The position numbers were made by a program, and so were the translations under genes. A stretch of DNA of 47,371 nucleotides from Laspinema olomoucense D3b (lineage in GTDB: Bacteria > Cyanobacteriota > Cyanobacteriia > Cyanobacteriales > Laspinemataceae), in NCBI RefSeq assembly GCF_025370785.1, contig NZ_JAMXFA010000022.1, positions 1,312 to 48,682 on the forward strand, in the 5' to 3' direction. Under the pieces are notes generated by a model, which had not been told where the DNA came from, did not search any database, and saw nothing but the letters and a program-made list of their open reading frames with translations. Positions 7,834 to 16,079 of the stretch are shown piece after piece (the stretch's first letter is position 1; the number at the start of each line of letters is the position of its first letter).

Positions 7834-10800
7834 ATGGTAGGAATTGACGAGATCGTTCGGGCGATTCTGGCGATCGCTCGCGTTGCCACTCCCCTCATCA
7901 TTAATACCGCTAGACGCAACGAATTAGTTATTAAATTACTCCAAAAATTTCAAATTGATACTGACCATCCTCCGGCAGATTTTACCGGAGTGTATCGGTA
8001 TGCCTTAGTTGAATATGGCATTCAAAACCTCGATAACTTCGACTTTGACCAACTCCAACTCGTCCTCGAACTCTTTCGACAAAACGCAATTTATCAAGGC
8101 TTTCGCAAAGCCTTCGATCGCAACGACCCTTATACCCTCCTCAGCGAAGCCGAATCCTATATCGATGGCTTTGCCTTGGGAGATAAAATTCGGGAAAGCC
8201 ATATTGACTATCAGCGGGAATTGGCGAAATTTAGCAGTATTTTTATGGAAATTGCCCACCGCACCCGCACCCCTGCCGAAGTCTTGGAATTTCGCAAAAT
8301 TGAAGATTTGCGGTATAATACCAGCCAAATTTTAGAGCGCCTGGAAAACCTTAATGCCCTAGAAGACATCCGCCAAGAAATTGCCAAACTCACCGCCAGC
8401 GAGCCCGACCCCCTTCTTCCGGCTGCCGGAACCCAACCCCGCTTTAATTCAGAATTTGCGCGGCAATTACGCAACTGGCTAGAAGCATTATATGACTTCG
8501 AGTCTTATGAAGTTCAAACCGAAACTTACTTTGAATGGATTATTAATATCCGCGCCCGTCGCGGATTTGATCGCATTGTAGTCCGGGGAATTGAAGGAGA
8601 AGTTACCATTAGTGATGTCAATCATTTACGGGAATCCGTGGATATTCAAAAAGCCGATGAAGGCTGGTTAGTTGCCCCCAGGCGGATTAGTCAAGCAGCA
8701 GTAGATATTGTTGAAAATGAGAAAATTTTATTTTGCTACACCTTTGACGAACTCATCGACGAAGTAGCAGATTTTAGTCGATATATCGACTGGTTAGAAG
8801 CCGAAGTTATGCAGCGCGACATTGAACGGTTATATGTCCCCCTGGCCTGCACCAAAGAAGAACTAGACCCGATTACTCATCAACGAATTGCTAAAAGTCG
8901 GTACGATGAACGCAACGGCTGGATCGATCGCTATATCAACCGCTGGGTGGATGATCCAGCCAAAGAACATATCTCAATTTTAGGGGAATTTGGTACCGGC
9001 AAAACCTGGTTTGCCCTTCATTATGCCTGGGAAACAGTTAAGAAATATCGCGCTGCCAAAGAAGAAGGACTTCCCCGTCCCCGTCTGCCCTTAGTCATTC
9101 CCTTACGGGATTATGCCAAAGCTGTCAGTGTCGAATCCTTGTTTTCAGAATTCTTTTTCCGGCAGCATGAAATTGGCTTACCCGGTTATTCCGCCTTTGA
9201 GCAATTGAATCGCATGGGGAAATTGTTATTAATTTTTGATGGCTTTGATGAAATGGCAGCCAAAGTCGATCGCCAACAAATGATTAATAACTTTTGGGAA
9301 CTCGCCAAAGTTGTCGTTCCCGGGTCCAAAGTTATCCTCACCTGTCGGACAGAACATTTTCCCGAAGCTCAAGAAGGACGCGCCCTTTTAAATGCAGAAT
9401 TAAAAGCATCCACTGCCAATTTAATTGGGGCAACTCCTCAGTTTGAAGTCCTGGAAATTGAAAAACTTAATTCCACCCAAATCCGCGATGTGATTAGCAA
9501 GCGGGCAACAGTGGCAACGGTGGAAAAAGTCATGAAAAATGCCAAATTATTGGATTTGGCAAAACGTCCGGTCATGATTGAGTTGATTTTAGAAGCATTA
9601 CCGGAAATTGAGTCAGGGAAACCCATTGATTTATCCCGAATTTACTTTTATGCCGTGCGCCGCAAAATGGAACGGGATATTAAAACCGAGCGCACTTTTA
9701 CCTCAATGGCGGATAAATTATATTTCCTCTGCGAACTGTCCTGGGAAATGCTCTCCAGCGATCGCATGAGTCTCAATTTCCGGGAATTTCCCAATCGCCT
9801 GCGTCGCCTGTTCAGTACCGTGGTCCAACAACAAAAAGATTTAGACCACTGGCATTATGACATGATGGCTCAAACCATGCTGATTCGGAATGCAGAAGGG
9901 GACTATACTCCCGCCCATCGCTCACTCTTAGAGTTTTTTGTTGCCTACAAATTTGCCGTAGAATTGGGCATTTTAGCCCCGGATTTTGCGGAATTTGCAG
10001 ACCTCAAACAGTTTCCCCCGGCATCCGAACTCTCCCAAACCTTTGGCAAAGCGCCCTTAACCCAAGCGGTGTTAGAGCTATTATTGCCCAGTGTTGACCC
10101 TGGAGAAACCACCAAAAGTCGCTTATTGCAATTAGTCCAATCCACCCAAGGTCAATGTGAAAATGAAGCCAGATATCTAGGCGGAAATGCCGTGACTTTA
10201 CTCTTAAAACTTGACCCCAATGCCCTGGATAATAGCGACCTCCAAGATACGGTCATCTTAGGGGCTGATTTTACTTCGGCAAATTTACGGAATGTCAATT
10301 TAGCTCAAGCTAATTTAAAACATTGTACCTTTACTACCGTATTTGGAACGGTTTTATCAGCAGCATTTAGTCCCGATGGGGAGTGGTTCGCCACGGGAGA
10401 TGCCAATGGAGAAATTTATCTGTGGCAAGTCGAGGGTAAACCCTTGGTATTGTGCCAAGGACATTCGGCGGCAGTCTGGTCCGTGGCAGTCACCCCCGAT
10501 GGCAAAACCCTCGTTTCGGGTAGCGATGATGGGACGGTCAAAACTTGGGATGTCCGGACCGGGACCTGTCTACAAACTTTGCAAGGTCATAGCCATTTTG
10601 TGAGAGCAGTTGCCGTTACCCCTGATGGCCAAACTATCGTTTCCGGTAGTAACGATCGCACCCTTAAACTCTGGGATTTAGAAACCGGCAACTGTCATAC
10701 AACCTTATACGGACATGGTAGCATCATCTGGTCGGTCGCCGTGACCCCCGATGGCGAAACCATCGCCTCCGGTAGTGCAGATCAAACGGTGAAACTCTGG

Positions 10801-12078
10801 GATGTGGAAACCGGCGTCTGTCGCAAAACCCTAGAGGGACATACAGAGTGGGTTTTATCCGTAGCAATCACCCCGGATGGCATCACCCTCGCCTCCAGTA
10901 GTGCGGGAGGAACGGTGAAACTCTGGGATTTAACCACCGGAAACTGTCATACAACCTTAGAGGAACAGAGTAGTTCCGTTTGGTCCTTAGCAGTTGCTGC
11001 CGATAACCGCACTCTCATCGGCGGGAGTGCCGATGGGACCGTGAAAGTCTGGGATATGACCACCGGGGACTGTGTACATCGGTTACCGGAGCATAATAGT
11101 CGCGTGGGAACTGTGGCCATTGCTCCCGATGGCCGCACCTTGGTCTCAGGAAGTGATGACGAAACGGTGAAACTCTGGGATATCGTTCGGGGAGAATGCC
11201 TCACAACGTTACAAGGATATGCCAGTGCCGTGTGGTCCTTGGCCCTCGCCCCCGATGGCAACACCCTCGCCTCCGGCAGTGCCGATCGCAGCGTCAAAGT
11301 CTGGGATTTAACCACCGGCGAATGTTTGAGAACCTGGCAGGGACATCCCAGTAAAGTGCTATCCCTCGCCATTCCCTCTACTGGAGATTACCTCACAAGT
11401 ATTAGCGATGATGGCACTCTCCACCGTTGGGATATCCAAACGGGTGAGAATCTCACGAACCCTGGGAAACCCCCCAGTTTTGGTGAAGTGATGGCCTTAT
11501 CCCCCGATGGTCAAACCTTGGCCTGTGGGAGTGCGGACTCTACCGTAAAACTCTGGGATTTGCAAACGGAACAGGGGATGAACCCCTTACCCGGGCATAC
11601 CAGTCGGGTAGTCTCTCTCTCGTTTAGTAGCGATAGCACAATCCTGGTTTCTGGGACCGGGGATGGCACAATGAACCTGTGGGATTTCCGAACAGGTAAA
11701 TGCCTGAAAACGTTACAGGGTCAAGGAAACTCCATCTGGGCGGTGGCGGTTTCCCCGGACGGAAAAACCCTCGCCTCTGGCCGGGAAGATGGTACGGTGA
11801 ATCTCTGGGATGTAGAAACGGGAGACTGCCTCAAAACCTTAGATGGACATGGGAGTGCGGTGTTATCTCTGGTGTTTCATCCCGATGGAAAAAGGCTGGT
11901 TTCCGGGAGTTATGATGAAACAATCAAAGTGTGGGAGTTGGAGTCAGGAGATTGCTTACAGGCGATCGTGAATAAACCCTACGCTGGGATGAATATTACC
12001 GGGGCCCGGGGATTAACCGAGGCTCAAAAAGCTACCCTGAAAGCATTAGGGGCGATCGAGCAAAACCTTAACGATTAA
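7834..12078 (+). CDS. NACHT STAND ATPase with REase-like region and WD40 repeats
   Basis: A 1414-residue signal-transducing ATPase. The N-terminal ~210 residues are helical. Residues ~218-310 resemble a degenerate restriction-endonuclease-like fold (FDRIVVRGIEG...GWLVAPRRIS...FCYTFDELID). The NACHT domain has Walker A GEFGTGKTW near 384-392 and Walker B LLIFDGFDEM with Asp469. A short pentapeptide stretch (LGADFTSANL...LAQANLKH, about 809-830) joins 13 countable WD40 units, enough for two propellers. The tail (NITGARGLTEAQKATLKALG) is common in cyanobacterial relatives. By analogy with NLR-like proteins, WD40 would sense a ligand and NACHT would oligomerise. A defence role is plausible but unproven. 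Its 3' end overlaps the convergent GTPase gene by 11 bp. Confidence 0.9.
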   Translation: MVGIDEIVRAILAIARVATPLIINTARRNELVIKLLQKFQIDTDHPPADFTGVYRYALVEYGIQNLDNFDFDQLQLVLELFRQNAIYQGFRKAFDRNDPYTLLSEAESYIDGFALGDKIRESHIDYQRELAKFSSIFMEIAHRTRTPAEVLEFRKIEDLRYNTSQILERLENLNALEDIRQEIAKLTASEPDPLLPAAGTQPRFNSEFARQLRNWLEALYDFESYEVQTETYFEWIINIRARRGFDRIVVRGIEGEVTISDVNHLRESVDIQKADEGWLVAPRRISQAAVDIVENEKILFCYTFDELIDEVADFSRYIDWLEAEVMQRDIERLYVPLACTKEELDPITHQRIAKSRYDERNGWIDRYINRWVDDPAKEHISILGEFGTGKTWFALHYAWETVKKYRAAKEEGLPRPRLPLVIPLRDYAKAVSVESLFSEFFFRQHEIGLPGYSAFEQLNRMGKLLLIFDGFDEMAAKVDRQQMINNFWELAKVVVPGSKVILTCRTEHFPEAQEGRALLNAELKASTANLIGATPQFEVLEIEKLNSTQIRDVISKRATVATVEKVMKNAKLLDLAKRPVMIELILEALPEIESGKPIDLSRIYFYAVRRKMERDIKTERTFTSMADKLYFLCELSWEMLSSDRMSLNFREFPNRLRRLFSTVVQQQKDLDHWHYDMMAQTMLIRNAEGDYTPAHRSLLEFFVAYKFAVELGILAPDFAEFADLKQFPPASELSQTFGKAPLTQAVLELLLPSVDPGETTKSRLLQLVQSTQGQCENEARYLGGNAVTLLLKLDPNALDNSDLQDTVILGADFTSANLRNVNLAQANLKHCTFTTVFGTVLSAAFSPDGEWFATGDANGEIYLWQVEGKPLVLCQGHSAAVWSVAVTPDGKTLVSGSDDGTVKTWDVRTGTCLQTLQGHSHFVRAVAVTPDGQTIVSGSNDRTLKLWDLETGNCHTTLYGHGSIIWSVAVTPDGETIASGSADQTVKLWDVETGVCRKTLEGHTEWVLSVAITPDGITLASSSAGGTVKLWDLTTGNCHTTLEEQSSSVWSLAVAADNRTLIGGSADGTVKVWDMTTGDCVHRLPEHNSRVGTVAIAPDGRTLVSGSDDETVKLWDIVRGECLTTLQGYASAVWSLALAPDGNTLASGSADRSVKVWDLTTGECLRTWQGHPSKVLSLAIPSTGDYLTSISDDGTLHRWDIQTGENLTNPGKPPSFGEVMALSPDGQTLACGSADSTVKLWDLQTEQGMNPLPGHTSRVVSLSFSSDSTILVSGTGDGTMNLWDFRTGKCLKTLQGQGNSIWAVAVSPDGKTLASGREDGTVNLWDVETGDCLKTLDGHGSAVLSLVFHPDGKRLVSGSYDETIKVWELESGDCLQAIVNKPYAGMNITGARGLTEAQKATLKALGAIEQNLND

Positions 12079-13447
12079 TGCCTTTAAATCGTTCTTTAGC
12101 CGAGTCAAAGGCATCTTGCATGGCGGCTTGAATTTTGTCCGGGTCGGGTTTTTTACCGCCCATTAAATCCCCGAAATACACACAGGCTCCTTCACCGAGG
12201 GCCCAAGTATAGGCGGCGGCCCAGGAGGCGGCGATCGCACTGCCGAAAATTGGCACAAATTTGACTAATTCCCGCCCGATCGCCTGGGCGGCAAATCCAC
12301 CGGCGATCGCACTGACGACTCCTCCTGCTTGGGATGGCGTGAGTGTTTGTCCATAGAGTCGGCCTAACAATCCCACCATTGAGGCTTGTAACGCCGTCAG
12401 GACCGGCATAGTGGCAAAGGGCAGGGGAACCGCCGCGAGGGTGGCCGCCATGATGGAGAAGGCTAAAATATACCGTCGAGCCACATCTCGATACAACGTG
12501 CCAATTTCCTCCCCTGCGCCTTGGTCTAACAGTTGATAAATGGCGCTGGATTCGGCTTCTGGGAGGAGGTCGGCCAGGGCATCGCTGAGAGCCTCTAAGC
12601 CATAAAATACCGGAGTATAGCCATCTTCTTCTAGGGTAAAATCCAGGGCAACGGCGCGATCGCAAATTTCGCCAAACCCGGCTTTAATCGACTCAAACGC
12701 CCGATTCACCGAAGGATAATCCGGGGGATAGGGGGGATGGTCTTCGGTATTGGGGGGATAGACTTCATGCAAACAGGTCACCGCCAATAAACAAGGGATG
12801 TGAGGTGAGGCGACGCGTAACTGTTGGGCAATTTGGCGGAGGGAATCCGTAGCAAAATCGTTGATTTTCACCGTGAGAATCAGGATTTTGGCCCGACCCG
12901 TTTCTTGTTGCAAATCCCCGACTAACTCTTGGACGATCGCCTCCGGATCTTGGTTGACATCCCCGAGTCCGACGGTATCGGTAAAAATCAGTAACGGCAG
13001 GTCACTGGAGGGGTAGGCATAGCGTTCTGTATGTTGGGTGTGGGGACGGAATCCTTGGCCGATAATATCTGCTGAAACCCCGGTGAGTCCCCGGACGATG
13101 GAACTTTTGCCCGCTTGGGGTTTGCCAATTAATAGGGCCTCGGTGGTGGGCAGTTGAGCGCGAACTGCCGTCAAAATTTCAGCTACTCGGTCTTCGCTGA
13201 CGCTGAACCAATCCTGAAAATATTGGGGAAGGCGATATTGGGGAAGGCGATATTGGGGAAGGCGATCGCCTAGGGAGAGTTGTTTTAGGCGGTCTGTGGC
13301 CTGATTCCACACTTCTCCAAGGCGATCGGTCCAGGATTTTTGGGCTGATTCTGCTGATTTTGCCGATTCCTGGGTGAGATTCTCCGTCGGTTCGGGGGAC
13401 GGATGGGAATCGGGTATGGGGGAATCAGTCTCGCGTTGCTCACTCAT
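12068..13447 (-). CDS. Era/YcjX-like GTPase with DUF697 membrane-associated C-terminus
   Basis: A predicted GTPase of 459 residues from the ATG at 13447. The open frame continues 95 codons upstream with no family features, and MSEQ is a natural start. The first ~60 residues are Pro/Ser/Glu-rich. The G1 loop is GKPQAGKSS (108-116) and G3 is DTVGLGD. The last ~150 residues are Ala/Gly-rich and hydrophobic (AGGVVSAIAGGFAAQAIG), typical of the DUF697 domain that inserts in or binds membranes. An in-frame triplication of RLPQY occupies residues 62-76. The gene overlaps the convergent NACHT gene by 11 bp. Its role is unknown; relatives are linked to envelope or stress functions. Confidence 0.82.
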   Translation of the reverse strand: MSEQRETDSPIPDSHPSPEPTENLTQESAKSAESAQKSWTDRLGEVWNQATDRLKQLSLGDRLPQYRLPQYRLPQYFQDWFSVSEDRVAEILTAVRAQLPTTEALLIGKPQAGKSSIVRGLTGVSADIIGQGFRPHTQHTERYAYPSSDLPLLIFTDTVGLGDVNQDPEAIVQELVGDLQQETGRAKILILTVKINDFATDSLRQIAQQLRVASPHIPCLLAVTCLHEVYPPNTEDHPPYPPDYPSVNRAFESIKAGFGEICDRAVALDFTLEEDGYTPVFYGLEALSDALADLLPEAESSAIYQLLDQGAGEEIGTLYRDVARRYILAFSIMAATLAAVPLPFATMPVLTALQASMVGLLGRLYGQTLTPSQAGGVVSAIAGGFAAQAIGRELVKFVPIFGSAIAASWAAAYTWALGEGACVYFGDLMGGKKPDPDKIQAAMQDAFDSAKERFKGINR

Positions 13448-13485
13448 CTGTTGTATAAAAACGAGGAATCGATGCTGCCTTGATG

Positions 13486-13515
13486 AAAAACCCGCCTCCG
13501 CAGTCGGGATTTTTT
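13486..13515. terminator. Probable rho-independent terminator, usable on both strands
   Basis: AAAAACCCG on the left mirrors CGGGATTTTTT on the right (loop CCTCCGCAGT), so each strand ends in a T-run. It lies between the minus-strand REC-GGDEF gene (stop at 13647) and the GTPase start. It therefore probably ends the cyclase transcript and separates the two genes. Confidence 0.65.
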
Positions 13516-13646
13516 CTGGGGGTTGACCCGAGAACGGGTGAGACCCCAGGACTACTTTATCGCAAGTTGAGCCAATTAGAGGGATTAGCTGGAAAAATGC
13601 TCTAGGAAGCCCGCCCTCTGGGCTGAACCTTCCCTCCCTTGAGGGG

Positions 13647-15161
13647 TCAAGGGTCTGGGAGGAGTGCTTTAAGGATAGCCCGATCGCGTCCTTGGGATTT
13701 GGCTTCATAGAGGGCGGCATCGGCGACAGCAATTAACGATTCGGGTTTCTCTGAGTCCGTGGGAATCGTGGTGCCGATCCCCAGACTGACGGTGACCCAA
13801 GGACTGACGCGGGAATCTAAGTGAGGTACTTGCAACTGTTTGAGGCGAACTCGAATGGTTTCGGCCACCTTAAGCGCCCCGGAACCATTGGTATTCGGTA
13901 AAATTATCACAAACTCTTCTCCCCCATACCGAGCGAGTAAATCGGTCTTGCGGCTAATTGCACTCCCTGCGGACCGGGCTACTTGTTGCAAACAGCGATC
14001 GCCCGCTTGGTGTCCGTAGTAATCGTTATAGGCTTTAAAATAGTCAAGGTCGAATAAAATCAAGGAAAGCGGCTGTTTTTCCCGTTGTGCGCGATTCCAT
14101 TCACAATCGAGATATTCATCAAAGCGGCGGCGATTGGCAACTTGGGTTAAACTATCCAGATGAGCCAGCCGTTCTAATTCTAAATTGGCTTTTTTTAAAG
14201 CTGCTTCGGTTTTTTTACGCTGAATCATTGAGCCTAACTGACTGGCCACGGCTTGGAGCAATTCCAGAGATCGCCGGTCCGGTTGCATTTCATCTTTTTG
14301 AAAAAACACTAAAACCGCTAACACTTCTGAGTTATTCCCCGTGGTACTATCCCGCAGCAAAATGGGAATACCCAGCATTCCTTTTAGTCCCGCAGTTGCG
14401 ACGATATCCGCCCGAGAAAACAGTTCTGACTCTTCCTGAGAGGCATCAGCAATCCATTTTAAATCTTGCTCCTGCCAAATCCTAGCCGCAAATCCCCGGC
14501 CTTGAAAAATCTCCTGGGTTTTACTAGAATCATGAAATTCTGCAAGTTTGGCATCATTCCCATACCACGCCTGTCCATATACCAGTTCCGTAGCGGAGTC
14601 ATTCGGCATCCAGGCTTCCCCAAAATCCCAGCCCAGGGTTTGACAAAGTTTTTCTAAAATAATGGCTAAGGCCGAATCTATATCCCCCGCTTCACTAATA
14701 GATTGAGTCGTCGTTAATAGCAGTTGCAATTGAGCATTTTGAGACTTGAGCTCTACCATCAATTCCCGCAGGCGCAATTGATGTTCAATGCGCGCCAAAA
14801 CTTCCACTGGCTCAAAGGGTTTAGTGATATAGTCTACTCCCCCTAAATTAAAAGCCGTTACTTTATCAATCGCCCCATCCAAGGCGCTGATAAAAATGAT
14901 AGGAATTTCCTCCGTTCGCGGGTCTGCTTTGAGTTGACGACACACTTCGTACCCGTCCATATCTGGCATTTTAATATCTAACAAAATCAAATCCGGTGGA
15001 TTAGCCATAACGGATTTTAATGCCATTTTTCCATTAGGAGCGACTCTAATTTTATAGTTGTTTCGGCAGAGGATTTGATTCAACAGCAAAAGGTTAACGG
15101 GGGTATCATCCACCACCAATACATTAGCTTTAGGGTTTGATGCAGACCGCTGATTCATCAT
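13647..15161 (-). CDS. Response regulator: REC-GAF-GGDEF diguanylate cyclase
   Basis: A 504-residue response regulator. The ATG at 15161 is preceded by AGGAG at 11 nt; a GTG 12 bp upstream would overlap that site. The receiver domain (~10-130) has the VVDDTPVN acidic pocket, the phosphoacceptor in LILLDIKMPD and a conserved lysine in YITKPF. A GAF domain (~165-315) follows, with no tetrapyrrole-binding Cys I could identify. The GGDEF domain ends the protein. Its active site GGEEF is near residue 412, with an RKTD I-site five residues before it, so both catalysis and product inhibition look intact. Phosphorylation should control cyclic di-GMP synthesis. No cognate kinase adjoins. Confidence 0.9.
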   Translation of the reverse strand: MMNQRSASNPKANVLVVDDTPVNLLLLNQILCRNNYKIRVAPNGKMALKSVMANPPDLILLDIKMPDMDGYEVCRQLKADPRTEEIPIIFISALDGAIDKVTAFNLGGVDYITKPFEPVEVLARIEHQLRLRELMVELKSQNAQLQLLLTTTQSISEAGDIDSALAIILEKLCQTLGWDFGEAWMPNDSATELVYGQAWYGNDAKLAEFHDSSKTQEIFQGRGFAARIWQEQDLKWIADASQEESELFSRADIVATAGLKGMLGIPILLRDSTTGNNSEVLAVLVFFQKDEMQPDRRSLELLQAVASQLGSMIQRKKTEAALKKANLELERLAHLDSLTQVANRRRFDEYLDCEWNRAQREKQPLSLILFDLDYFKAYNDYYGHQAGDRCLQQVARSAGSAISRKTDLLARYGGEEFVIILPNTNGSGALKVAETIRVRLKQLQVPHLDSRVSPWVTVSLGIGTTIPTDSEKPESLIAVADAALYEAKSQGRDRAILKALLPDP

Positions 15162-15352
15162 TGATTGAGTCACTCCTGTCTCTTGAGAATAAGGACTACT
15201 CTCCTGAATTTTTCCAAAGTGGTAGGTCGAACAATTCTATTTTAACTCTCTATCCTTTCCACCTGTGTCCAAAACCGAGCCTCTCCTGCTTCCCCGGGAT
15301 GGGGTGGAGCGATTACAAAATTGAATAAATCCAACATTCATTCATCAAAAAG

Positions 15353-15430
15353 TCAGGGATAACTTGTCTTTTTACGGTAATAATAGCAGATTCTGGGGCT
15401 TGAAAAATCAATCCAGCTTTTTATCCCTGA
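15353..15430. repeat. Inverted repeat, 10-bp arms
   Basis: TCAGGGATAA at 15353-15362 pairs perfectly with TTATCCCTGA at 15421-15430, and flanking A and T runs extend the match. The 58-nt interior could fold into a long stem-loop. Confidence 0.5.
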
Positions 15431-15505
15431 TTTTTCCATCCCTTGGGGTGAATCTCCCATGCTATACTCAAAGGCTCTACGATCCCCCTTCAGTCCCCGG
15501 AAGAC

Positions 15506-15570
15506 AAACCGGGTTTCTTCACCAGATTCTGCTAATCCGTAACCCATTAGGGCCCGAGGGTTTGTTGCCC
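15506..15570 (+). repeat. Interspersed intergenic repeat, copy B
   Basis: AAACCGGGTTTC, then TGCTAATCCGTAAC, ATTAGGG and GGTTTGTTGCCC. It matches copy A at 3499-3565 in order and spacing. Confidence 0.6.
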
Positions 15571-16079
15571 GATCGCTCAAATACTGTACCTCTATCCTAG
15601 ATCTTAGCCTAGAGGGGATATTGGGCGGATTGTCCTATTCCCGATGCTTTCCGTGAACCCCAGGAAGTTCCGGTGATCCCCATCGCGCGTAGAATGGAGT
15701 GATTAAACCCTGTAAGGGTTTGGGGTCGAAGAAGGCGATCGCCCCTTGTTCGCCGATTCCCCCACCTTGGCCCGATCTCCGCATAACTGGATTGTTTTCC
15801 CCGCATTGCCAGCCCTATGTTTACTTTACCACTTTTCTCTCAAAAAGTCTACCCGCAAACCCCTTACTATCCCGTTCCAGTTTTTTCCCGTTCAATTGAT
15901 TTAGTCAAAAAGCTCTTGTGCCATTTAACCCTACTAAAAAGTTATTCTTAAGCAAAATTCACCCTGTTCCTATCCAACTGATTAACCAGAATTGCCTCAA
16001 CAGATTTAGAATAATCCATTATCATAATTTGTGAATATTATCCTAAATTTCTAATCACTAAAAATCTATTAAGAGGACT

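Larger units (their letters stand above)
15162..16079. other. 918-bp intergenic region
   Basis: No gene is supported here. Open frames of 60-78 codons occur on both strands but look non-coding: they have no family features and no ribosome sites. The region holds an inverted repeat (15353-15430), an interspersed repeat copy (15506-15570) and an AT-rich segment (15900-16079) just after the hybrid kinase stop. A small RNA around the inverted repeat is possible but cannot be shown. Confidence 0.5.

Noticed and set aside
7604-7840. 78-codon frame upstream of the NACHT gene
   Set aside because: Arginine- and proline-rich composition, no family signal, no ribosome site, and it overlaps the NACHT start.
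15353-15806. Frames of 60-78 codons on both strands in the gap after the REC-GGDEF gene
   Set aside because: Low-quality composition, no ribosome sites and overlap with repeats; they look like chance frames.
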